A DNA stretch of 5,543 nt. Source: Mariprofundaceae bacterium. Its GTDB lineage: Bacteria; Pseudomonadota; Zetaproteobacteria; Mariprofundales; Mariprofundaceae. The stretch's first letter is position 1. Every line of letters begins with the position of its first letter. The notes beneath the pieces are model-generated. The model saw nothing but the letters and a program-made list of their open reading frames with translations, had not been told where the DNA came from and did not search any database. Shown here in pieces: positions 1-5,543 of the stretch. Where the stretch lies: assembly GCA_030950865.1 (NCBI GenBank), contig JAUZQR010000028.1:1-5543 (forward strand), given 5' to 3'. Made by a program: the position numbers and the translations under genes.

Positions 1-1150
1 TCAATGCATCCGCTTTGTCGGTACGTTCCCATGTAAATTCAGGCACTTCACGACCAAAGTGACCATAAGCAGCCGTCTTCGCGTAAATTGGACGCAACAA
101 ATCAAGCTCTTGTACAATGCCTTTCGGACGCAAATCAAATACTTCACGCACTATTTCAGCAAGCTTTTCTTCATCAATCTTGCCTGTGCCAAATGTATTC
201 ACCATCACACTCAATGGATGCGCAACACCAATGGCATAAGCCACTTGCACTTCACAACGGTCTGCAAGACCAGCCGCAACAATATTCTTCGCCACAGAGC
301 GCATCATATAACATGCCGAGCGATCCACCTTGGTTGGATCTTTACCAGAAAATGCGCCGCCGCCGTGATGACCAAAACCACCATAGGTATCCACAATAAT
401 CTTACGACCCGTTACACCACAATCACCCACAGGACCACCAATCACAAAACGTCCTGTTGGATTAATGTGATATTCAGTGTCTGCATGCAACAAACCTGTC
501 TCACCAAGAACTGGGTTAATAATAGTGTCCATCACCGCTTCAGAAAGCTCTTTATGTGAAACATCAGGGCCATGCTGTGTAGATAAAACCACCGCATCAA
601 TAGCAACGGGTTTGAAATTTTCATAACGCACTGTCACTTGCGATTTCACATCAGGGCGCAAGAAATTAACCAAGCCGCTTTTACGAACATCGGCTTGTTT
701 TGCCACCAATTGATGTGATAAATGAATCGGTGTCGGCATCAACACATCTGTCTCATTGGAGGCATAACCAAACATCAAGCCTTGATCGCCTGCACCTTGA
801 TCCAAATCAATGCCTTCGCCTTCATTCACACCCTGCGCAATATCCACAGATTGTTTGTCCATGGTCACCAAAACAGCGCAAGAAGCATAATCAAAACCCA
901 TTTCCGATGAGTTATAACCAATCTCTTTCACCGCATCACGTGCCACTTGTTGATAATCAATGATTGCCGATGTTGTGATTTCGCCAGAGAGTACAATCAT
1001 GCCTGTATTCACCATGGTTTCACATGCCACGCGGGCATATTTATCTTGTTCTAAAATGGCATCCAAAACACCATCAGAAATACGGTCAGCGACTTTATCT
1101 GGATGACCTTCACCCACAGATTCAGATGTAAATACAAAATTACGGCTCAT
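1..1150 (-). CDS. metK: S-adenosylmethionine synthetase (methionine adenosyltransferase), 3'-truncated by window edge
   Basis: The enzyme makes S-adenosylmethionine from methionine and ATP, releasing phosphate and pyrophosphate; it is cytosolic, normally a tetramer, and supplies methyl groups for the whole cell. Seen here: 383 codons read from ATG at 1150 down to base 2 without a stop. The N-terminus has the family signature [12 protein letters not shown] (residues 8-19) with the catalytic His16 and the Mg-binding Asp18. The ATP-binding hexapeptide-type motif [12 protein letters not shown] is at 119-130, DVKSQV at 167-172, and the P-loop-like GGGAFSGKD at 263-271. The family is usually 380-395 residues, so only a few codons lie outside the window. 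The last visible residues (TDKADAL) align with the TDKAQLL near the C-terminus of E. coli MetK. The start is supported by AAGGAG five bases upstream. All signature residues are intact, and nothing suggests decay. The identification is near certain. Confidence 0.97.
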   Translation of the reverse strand, partial: MSRNFVFTSESVGEGHPDKVADRISDGVLDAILEQDKYARVACETMVNTGMIVLSGEITTSAIIDYQQVARDAVKEIGYNSSEMGFDYASCAVLVTMDKQSVDIAQGVNEGEGIDLDQGAGDQGLMFGYASNETDVLMPTPIHLSHQLVAKQADVRKSGLVNFLRPDVKSQVTVRYENFKPVAIDAVVLSTQHGPDVSHKELSEAVMDTIINPVLGETGLLHADTEYHINPTGRFVIGGPVGDCGVTGRKIIVDTYGGFGHHGGGAFSGKDPTKVDRSACYMMRSVAKNIVAAGLADRCEVQVAYAIGVAHPLSVMVNTFGTGKIDEEKLAEIVREVFDLRPKGIVQELDLLRPIYAKTAAYGHFGREVPEFTWERTDKADAL

Positions 1151-1155
1151 TAAAA

Positions 1156-1161
1156 CTCCTT
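1156..1161 (-). promoter_or_regulatory. Ribosome binding site of metK
   Basis: On the minus strand AAGGAG sits five bases before the ATG at 1150. This is close to the ideal anti-16S match and spacing, and it fixes the metK start. Confidence 0.85.
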
Positions 1162-1169
1162 AAAAACCA

Positions 1170-1198
1170 TGAATAGACGGCGCAGCTTAAATAAACAA
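1170..1198 (-). promoter_or_regulatory. Weak candidate promoter for metK
   Basis: Minus strand TTGTTT (1193-1198) and TATTCA (1170-1175) are separated by 17 bases, but each hexamer matches the sigma70 consensus at only about half its positions. The first A/T-rich alternative, TATTTA within the same stretch, has no good -35 partner. A promoter here is expected because metK is usually expressed strongly and the gap to the upstream gene is 86 bases, but the sequence support is weak. Confidence 0.22.
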
Positions 1199-1223
1199 AC
1201 CTGTAATGAAAAGATTTAGCTGC
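1182..1223 (-). repeat. Imperfect inverted repeat in the metK leader
   Basis: The arms are 1182-1192 (GCAGCTTAAAT on the plus strand) and 1214-1223 (ATTTAGCTGC). They pair over ten positions with one bulged base and enclose a 21-base loop. No run of T follows the stem in the direction of transcription, so it is not a standard intrinsic terminator of the upstream exonuclease gene. It could be an operator dyad or a leader hairpin for metK. The leader is too short to hold a SAM-I or similar SAM riboswitch, and I see no such fold. The repeat is certain as sequence; its function is unknown. Confidence 0.5.
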
Positions 1224-1236
1224 ATTTCTCGCAGGC

Positions 1237-2157
1237 CTATAACTCAAACTCTCGCACAGAATAACGATCTCTTGCCGTCAGTGTCTTGCATTGATAGGTC
1301 GCTTTTTTGCCTGTATATATATGTTCAGACAACCATTGCTGCTCTGTTGAAGCATCTGAATCAGCAATGCAAATGCTCCACACACCTTTTTTACCATTCG
1401 GATTATGAAAACCTGCCAACCAGCGATAACCGCGCTCTTTTAGCGCATCTTTTTTATCAAATGGTGCGCCAATAGCAAACAAACGCTGGCTTTTTTCACG
1501 TGCTGAAACCAACAATTCACCCATCGCCAACTTCTTTGTCACAGGCAGTGCATAGGTCAACAAATGCAAGGTTGCCTGCGCATCATTCACCGCCCTATGC
1601 CCATCAAAGAAATAGCCCAGTTGATAAGCAATATAATCCAGTTTTCGACTACCAATATCTTCAGCCTGCCAATCAATATCTGCAAATGTGCATGCCCATG
1701 CCGTATCTTTTACAGCGGGCAAACGGCGCTCCAACATCGCACGGTCAAAAGCTGCATTGTGGGCAATGATAAGACTGGATTTTTCCAACCAGACCTGAAT
1801 TTCAGCATCATCCAAGCATTGATCTTTAAGCATCGCATCATCAATGCCTGTCAATTTTTTCACCACATCAGAAAGCGGCTCTTTGGGGTCTTCAAAACCA
1901 TCATAGGTATGCAAAATACGATAAATATTGCCTGAACCTGCATCATACTCAAATGCCACAAAACCAAGCTCGATAATTTTATCCTTGGTTGTATCAACAC
2001 CTGTGGTTTCCGTATCAATCACCAAACCGACACGCTTGGTTAATGGCTCGCCCTGCTGATAACAATCAGGCGCATGAAGACGTTGAATCACACGATATTC
2101 ATCCGATGATTTGAGTAGTTCAAGCGCCTCAATTTGAGCTGCTTCTAGGGCATTCAT
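1237..2157 (-). CDS. DnaQ-like DEDDh 3'-5' exonuclease with extra C-terminal module
   Basis: This is a 306-residue protein predicted to remove nucleotides from 3' ends of DNA or RNA with two metal ions, in the cytosol. The DEDDh core is complete: ExoI VIDTETTG with Asp48 and Glu50, Exo[15 protein letters not shown] with Asp138, and Exo[13 protein letters not shown] with His187 and Asp192. Roughly 45 residues precede the core, including EYRVIQRL at 20-27, and about 95 follow it. The tail has [16 protein letters not shown] (231-246) and then a Trp-containing strand at about 258-264. That pattern recalls the DUF5710-type 'PF-KD-K-G-RW' module. From memory, exonucleases with this N-extension and tail recur in proteobacteria. 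It lacks the polymerase-binding context of true DnaQ, so a repair or RNA/DNA trimming role is more likely than replicative proofreading. Its ATG overlaps the tex stop as ATGA and has only a weak AAGG about 12 bases upstream, so translation is probably coupled to tex. The substrate cannot be read from sequence. Confidence 0.9.
   Translation of the reverse strand: MNALEAAQIEALELLKSSDEYRVIQRLHAPDCYQQGEPLTKRVGLVIDTETTGVDTTKDKIIELGFVAFEYDAGSGNIYRILHTYDGFEDPKEPLSDVVKKLTGIDDAMLKDQCLDDAEIQVWLEKSSLIIAHNAAFDRAMLERRLPAVKDTAWACTFADIDWQAEDIGSRKLDYIAYQLGYFFDGHRAVNDAQATLHLLTYALPVTKKLAMGELLVSAREKSQRLFAIGAPFDKKDALKERGYRWLAGFHNPNGKKGVWSICIADSDASTEQQWLSEHIYTGKKATYQCKTLTARDRYSVREFEL
2154..2157 (-). other. ATGA stop-start overlap joining tex and the exonuclease
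   Basis: The TGA of tex (2154-2156) and the ATG of the exonuclease (2155-2157) share bases, giving a four-base overlap. There is no strong Shine-Dalgarno site within ten bases upstream. This is the usual arrangement for translational coupling by reinitiation, and it implies one transcript carrying both genes. Confidence 0.85.
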
Positions 2158-4529
2158 TTGTTCAATGCCTTGGCAAAGGCCATTTCCAAAGCACTCATGG
2201 CTTCAGGTTTCTTCTGATTATTCTTCTGCCCTTTACGCTGACTCTTTTGCGCTTGCTGTTGTTTGTGCATTTGACGTTTCACCTTTTGTTGCACACTTTC
2301 AGGCTCGCGAATTTGCCCATGCCCTGACGCGCTCTTTTTCCAACGCGGCTTTTCTTCCTGTAAAGGCTCAACCGCATCTTCTAAGCGCATGGTTAAGGAA
2401 ATACGTTTACGCTTGGCATCAGCTTCCAGAACTTTCACTTTCACCACGTCGCCTGTCTTCACCACCTTACGTGGATCATCAACAAAGGTATTCGCCAATG
2501 CGGAAATATGCACAAGCCCATCCTGATGCACGCCAATATCAACAAATGCACCAAAATTAGCGACATTGCTCACCACACCTTCAAGAATCATGCCCTCTTT
2601 CAAATCACGAATTTCATTCACACCACTACGGAAAGTCGCCGTTTTAAATTCTGGGCGCGGGTCACGACCTGGTTTTTCTAGCTCCAAAAATATATCTGAT
2701 ACCGTCAACTCACCAAATATATCATTGATAAAATCTTTGGCTTTTAGACCATGCAAAATCGTTTGATTGCCAAGCAATTCCTCAATTGTTGTTTTCTTCT
2801 TTTCTGCGATATGCGCGACCACAGGATAAGCTTCGGGATGTACCGCCGATGCATCCAATGGATTCTCACCATCCAAAATGCGTAAAAAACCTGCCGCCTG
2901 CTCAAAAGCTTTCGGACCAATACCTTTGACTTTATGAATCTCATCACGATTTGGAAAACGCCCATGCTCATCACGATAAGCCACCAAATTCTCTGCCATG
3001 CTACGGCTCAAACCAGCCACATATGCCAATAAATGTGCCGATGCTGTATTCACATCCACTCCCACCTGATTCACACAATCTTCCACCACGGCATCCAACG
3101 TACGTGCCAGCGATGCTTGATTTACATCATGCTGGTATTGACCCACACCAATGGCTTTCGGTTCAATCTTCACCAATTCCGCCAATGGATCTTGCAAACG
3201 CCGTGCAATGGATACCGCACCACGCAAGGTCACATCCAAATCTGGGAATTCATTAGCAGCAAGCTCCGATGCTGAATACACCGATGCACCAGCCTCCGAT
3301 ACCATCACAGGTGTTAAATGAAGTTGTGGAAACTGCTCACTCAATGCCTTAATCAAGCTTTCCGTTTCACGCGAGCCAGTACCATTACCAATCGCCACCA
3401 AATCCACCTGATGTTTATCTGCCAATACAGCCAAAGCAGCCAATGCTTCATCCCAACGACGGGCAGGCACATGTGGGTAAATCGTTGCTGTATCAAGCAC
3501 TTTTCCTGTCACATCGGTGACTGCGACTTTCACACCACTACGCAAACCAGGATCCAAGCCCATCGTTGCACGTTGCCCTGCTGGGGCAGCCAACAATAAG
3601 TCTCGCAAATTATTGGCAAACACTTTAATCGCTTCATCTTCGGCTTTACTGCGCAATGCCAACAACAAATCCACTTCCAAACGCATCAATACCTTGCTCT
3701 TCCATGCCAAACGCACACTTTCCAAAAGCCATGCATCCGCAGCACGTCCTGCATCACGAATATCCAAAGGTTTTGCCATTGCACCTTGGCAAAAACTATC
3801 AGCACGCGCTTCATCAGCTCCAGCCAGTAATTTCACGCGCAATACACCTTCTTTTTGACCGCGAAAAATTGCCAAAGCACGATGTGATGGTACCTTTTTC
3901 CAGCTTTCAGAAAATTCAAAATAATCTTTAAACTTTTCGCCTTCTTCGGCTTTCTTTTTCACTACCGCTGCGGTTAACACGGCATGTTTTTGCATATAAT
4001 CACGCAATACTGCCAAAACTTCGGCATTCTCACCCAAGCGTTCCATCAAAATATACTGTGCGCCAACCAGTGCCGCTTCAACATCATCAATGCCGGCATC
4101 ACTATTTACAAAATCCGCCGCCACAGTTTCAGGTGATAGATTCATATCCTGCAATAGCTGATTCAGCAATGGCTCTAAACCAGCCTCACGCGCTTGTTGC
4201 GCTTTGCTTCGGCGGCGTGGTTTATACGGCAAATACAAATCTTCCAAACGTGTCATGGTATCAGCAGCACAAATCTTTTTTTCCAATTCAGGTGTTAACA
4301 AATCTTGTTTTATAATGCTTTTTAAGATGCTTTCGCGGCGTGTTTCAAGCTCACGCAAATAGCGCAATCGCTCTTCAAGTTGACGCAGTTGCCCATCATC
4401 CAAGCCACCTGTGGCTTCTTTTCGGTAGCGTGCAATAAAGGGCACCGTTGCACCACCATCGAGCAGTTCAACTGCTGCTGCGACTTGTTTTACCGCCACA
4501 TTTAATTCCTGTGCAATTTGCTTAATCAT
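2154..4529 (-). CDS. tex: Tex, S1-domain RNA-binding transcription accessory protein
   Basis: Tex is a cytosolic nucleic-acid-binding protein related to eukaryotic Spt6, tied to transcription and, in some bacteria, toxin expression and stress tolerance. This copy is 791 residues by my chosen start, typical of the family (about 770-790). Order seen: helical N-terminal part with [17 protein letters not shown] (about 29-45) and [13 protein letters not shown] (95-107); a YqgF/RNase H-like fold starting at [10 protein letters not shown] (323-332) with [10 protein letters not shown] (379-388); helix-hairpin-helix repeats at about 494-552 ([15 protein letters not shown], then [12 protein letters not shown]); and an S1 domain at about 647-715 ([20 protein letters not shown] to RISLTMR). 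A Lys/Gln-rich tail at about 728-775 ends in [14 protein letters not shown]. Start: the ATG at 4529 has GGAGAG five bases upstream. The ATG at 4553, eight codons earlier, has no recognisable site, and Tex homologues I recall have a short N-terminus. The downstream exonuclease overlaps its stop. Confidence 0.96.
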   Translation of the reverse strand: MIKQIAQELNVAVKQVAAAVELLDGGATVPFIARYRKEATGGLDDGQLRQLEERLRYLRELETRRESILKSIIKQDLLTPELEKKICAADTMTRLEDLYLPYKPRRRSKAQQAREAGLEPLLNQLLQDMNLSPETVAADFVNSDAGIDDVEAALVGAQYILMERLGENAEVLAVLRDYMQKHAVLTAAVVKKKAEEGEKFKDYFEFSESWKKVPSHRALAIFRGQKEGVLRVKLLAGADEARADSFCQGAMAKPLDIRDAGRAADAWLLESVRLAWKSKVLMRLEVDLLLALRSKAEDEAIKVFANNLRDLLLAAPAGQRATMGLDPGLRSGVKVAVTDVTGKVLDTATIYPHVPARRWDEALAALAVLADKHQVDLVAIGNGTGSRETESLIKALSEQFPQLHLTPVMVSEAGASVYSASELAANEFPDLDVTLRGAVSIARRLQDPLAELVKIEPKAIGVGQYQHDVNQASLARTLDAVVEDCVNQVGVDVNTASAHLLAYVAGLSRSMAENLVAYRDEHGRFPNRDEIHKVKGIGPKAFEQAAGFLRILDGENPLDASAVHPEAYPVVAHIAEKKKTTIEELLGNQTILHGLKAKDFINDIFGELTVSDIFLELEKPGRDPRPEFKTATFRSGVNEIRDLKEGMILEGVVSNVANFGAFVDIGVHQDGLVHISALANTFVDDPRKVVKTGDVVKVKVLEADAKRKRISLTMRLEDAVEPLQEEKPRWKKSASGHGQIREPESVQQKVKRQMHKQQQAQKSQRKGQKNNQKKPEAMSALEMAFAKALNK

Positions 4530-4534
4530 GCCAT

Positions 4535-4540
4535 CTCTCC
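4535..4540 (-). promoter_or_regulatory. Ribosome binding site that decides the tex start
   Basis: Minus-strand GGAGAG lies five bases before the ATG at 4529 and downstream of the in-frame ATG at 4553. It therefore favours the shorter, 791-residue Tex over the 799-residue reading. Confidence 0.7.
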
Positions 4541-4553
4541 AAGCATCCAACAT

Positions 4554-4692
4554 TTATCTTTTAGCGCGTCAAAAACACACCAAACCTACTTATATTTGCG
4601 CTTTCTATCGAACCCTTACATTCCTGCAAGGAGTTTACAGACACTCCCCGCAACAACATCATTTAAAAACCTCTTATTCATTTCCAGTATGT
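4554..4692. other. Intergenic gap between the lipase gene and tex; no gene seen
   Basis: The 139 bases hold no credible ORF with a ribosome binding site, no tRNA and no strong terminator. A TATAAG on the minus strand (4589-4594) could serve as a -10 for tex, but the matching -35 position reads AAGGGT, which is poor. A short stem, GGAGT (4630-4634) with ACTCC (4643-4647), is present, but it is only five pairs and has no T-run after it on either strand. Whether tex is transcribed from here or by readthrough from the lipase gene cannot be decided from sequence. Confidence 0.5.
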
Positions 4693-5487
4693 TTAAGCCT
4701 GTTCTTTGAGCCTTTCCACATAATTGATTATTGAATGATCCAATATACTTCCCACAAAAAACTCACTTTCCTCATGCTCAAAAAGCTTTTGCTCAACACC
4801 GTGATGCGTGTAAATAGGCATTTCAGGAATAATCGCGGTGACAATATCTTTACCATTCACAAAACGAGTATGACTTAATCCATCGTCTCCTTGCAATATA
4901 ATGCCTGCGCCCACTCTAGGCTCGCCAAAGGTTACTATTTTCTCAAACGCATAAGACATCCCCACAATCACTGCCATCGCCGCACCCAAACTATGCCCTG
5001 TTGCATACAGCGTATGATGATTCAACTTGTTTAATGATGCCTCAAGACTTTCCGTATCACCTTGCGTTTGCATCAACGACTGCGCCGCATCCAAAAAACC
5101 ACGATGCACTTTAGCAGCTTTGTAGGAAATAGGACAAACCCTTAAATCATCAATCACATCACGAATATCTGATGGTTCTGTACCTCGAATAGCCAAAATC
5201 GCTTTATCTGCATCCACGGCTAAAAATCCTTGGCGACCATGTCCATCATCATAAAATGTCACCTTAAATCCAAAACCTTTTAAGCTGCTTTGCACATGCG
5301 CTGCATCATAATATGCAATATGCGAAAAGTTTGCCAATAGCCATTCAGGTTTATCTTCCCACGCCTGTTCAAAGGCTTGCTTGCTCAAACTGCTAAGCGA
5401 TGACTTGTATTTTCTAGGATTTCCCAAGCCATCAAATGTTCGACCCTGTTTCTCAATAGCTAAGCTGGCATCTTCCACTTTGGACAT
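4693..5487 (-). CDS. Class 3 lipase family alpha/beta hydrolase
   Basis: This is a predicted serine esterase or lipase of the Lipase_3 (PF01764) type, 264 residues from my chosen start. Family landmarks appear in the usual order: AILAIRGTE (96-104), whose RGT belongs to the oxyanion region; VHRGFLDA (127-134); nucleophile elbow ATGHSLGAAMA with Ser166; VTFGEPRVG (185-193); the likely acid Asp214 in NGKDIVTAIIP; and the likely base His251 in LDHSIINY. The triad therefore looks complete. The first 50 or so residues are polar and unassigned. There is no hydrophobic signal peptide, lipobox or membrane segment, so the protein is either cytosolic or exported by a route that needs no Sec signal. Start: the ATG at 5487 has GAGGTG four bases upstream. 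The TTG at 5499 would overlap that site and is unlikely. The gene stands apart from tex by 139 bases and has its own promoter. The substrate (triacylglycerol, phospholipid or a small ester) cannot be told. Confidence 0.9.
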   Translation of the reverse strand: MSKVEDASLAIEKQGRTFDGLGNPRKYKSSLSSLSKQAFEQAWEDKPEWLLANFSHIAYYDAAHVQSSLKGFGFKVTFYDDGHGRQGFLAVDADKAILAIRGTEPSDIRDVIDDLRVCPISYKAAKVHRGFLDAAQSLMQTQGDTESLEASLNKLNHHTLYATGHSLGAAMAVIVGMSYAFEKIVTFGEPRVGAGIILQGDDGLSHTRFVNGKDIVTAIIPEMPIYTHHGVEQKLFEHEESEFFVGSILDHSIINYVERLKEQA

Positions 5488-5491
5488 ATCA

Positions 5492-5497
5492 CACCTC
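5492..5497 (-). promoter_or_regulatory. Ribosome binding site that decides the lipase start
   Basis: Minus-strand GAGGTG ends four bases before the ATG at 5487. It rules against the in-frame TTG at 5499, which lies immediately upstream of the site and would have the GAGG inside its coding sequence. Confidence 0.75.
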
Positions 5498-5503
5498 AAT
5501 ATC

Positions 5504-5517
5504 TGAAATATATTTCA
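5504..5517. promoter_or_regulatory. Perfect 14-bp palindrome over the -10: possible operator
   Basis: TGAAATATATTTCA reads the same on both strands and covers the whole TATATT -10 hexamer of the lipase promoter. A dimeric repressor bound here would block RNA polymerase. The layout (TGAA, six A/T bases, TTCA) is like a single ARG box core and is one base longer in spacing than the MetR pattern TGAA-N5-TTCA. Neither match is good enough to name the regulator, and A/T-rich promoters produce palindromes by chance. Confidence 0.4.
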
Positions 5518-5535
5518 ATTGCGGTTTGATAACAA
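5507..5535 (-). promoter_or_regulatory. Sigma70-like promoter of the lipase gene
   Basis: Minus strand TTGTTA (5530-5535) and TATATT (5507-5512) are separated by exactly 17 bases. They match four of six and five of six positions of the -35 and -10 consensus. Transcription would start near 5500, giving a short leader of about a dozen bases that still includes the ribosome binding site. This is the best promoter in the window. Confidence 0.6.
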
Positions 5536-5543
5536 ATTCTTTA

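Noticed and set aside
59..559. 166-residue plus-strand ORF
   Set aside because: It lies wholly inside metK on the opposite strand, has low-complexity Thr/His/Asn-rich composition and no ribosome binding site; metK is certain there.
1151..1236. SAM riboswitch upstream of metK
   Set aside because: Only 86 bases are available and they contain one imperfect stem, without the multi-helix core or pseudoknot partners of known SAM or SAH riboswitches.
1564..1935. 123-residue plus-strand ORF
   Set aside because: It is antisense to the exonuclease core, resembles no family I know and lacks a start signal; a shadow of the true frame.
3517..3858. 113-residue plus-strand ORF and neighbouring plus-strand ORFs across 2165-4315
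   Set aside because: All are antisense to tex, whose full-length protein is unmistakable; their composition (Ser/His/Pro-rich) reflects the reverse of tex codons.
4630..4647. GGAGT/ACTCC stem as a terminator after the lipase gene
   Set aside because: Only five pairs with an eight-base loop and no T-run on either strand; too weak to call.
4518..4734. Two short plus-strand ORFs across the lipase-tex gap
   Set aside because: They overlap both flanking genes, have no ribosome binding site and no recognisable protein features.
5488..5499. TTG at 5499 as the lipase start
   Set aside because: The Shine-Dalgarno site GAGGTG lies between it and the ATG at 5487, so the ATG is the supported start.
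1..5543. A defence, mobile or biosynthetic system spanning the window
   Set aside because: The genes are housekeeping or stand-alone enzymes with uniform composition; no integrase, transposase, repeats, toxin-antitoxin pair or effector-sensor pair is visible.

Overview
The window is an ordinary-looking bacterial chromosomal segment. It carries four genes, all on the minus strand, so transcription runs from the right edge to the left. Protein sequences are proteobacterial in character: Tex and MetK closely resemble gammaproteobacterial copies as I remember them. Composition is moderately AT-leaning and each gene except the exonuclease has a clear Shine-Dalgarno site. A gamma- or zetaproteobacterium would fit, but I cannot fix the genus by eye.

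Right to left: (1) a class-3-lipase-type alpha/beta hydrolase (4693-5487), with a good sigma70-like promoter in the last 55 bases of the window. A perfect 14-bp palindrome lies across the -10 element. (2) A 139-bp gap with no gene and no convincing promoter or terminator. (3) tex, the S1-domain RNA-binding transcription accessory protein (2154-4529, or to 4553 if the upstream ATG is used). (4) A DnaQ-like DEDDh 3'-5' exonuclease with an extra C-terminal module (1237-2157), whose ATG overlaps the tex stop codon by 4 bases. (5) An 86-97 bp gap holding an imperfect inverted repeat and the metK ribosome binding site. (6) metK, S-adenosylmethionine synthetase (1-1150), missing only its last few codons at the left edge.

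The only tight genetic link is tex-exonuclease: overlapping ATGA coupling of two nucleic-acid proteins. MetK is a housekeeping enzyme that probably has its own start signals. The lipase seems to be a separate unit with no visible signal peptide. I found no tRNA, rRNA, CRISPR, insertion sequence or other mobile element. I also saw no cluster that would amount to a new multi-gene system. The items worth a second look are small: the operator-like palindrome, the metK leader repeat, the exonuclease C-terminal module, and start-site corrections for tex and the lipase.
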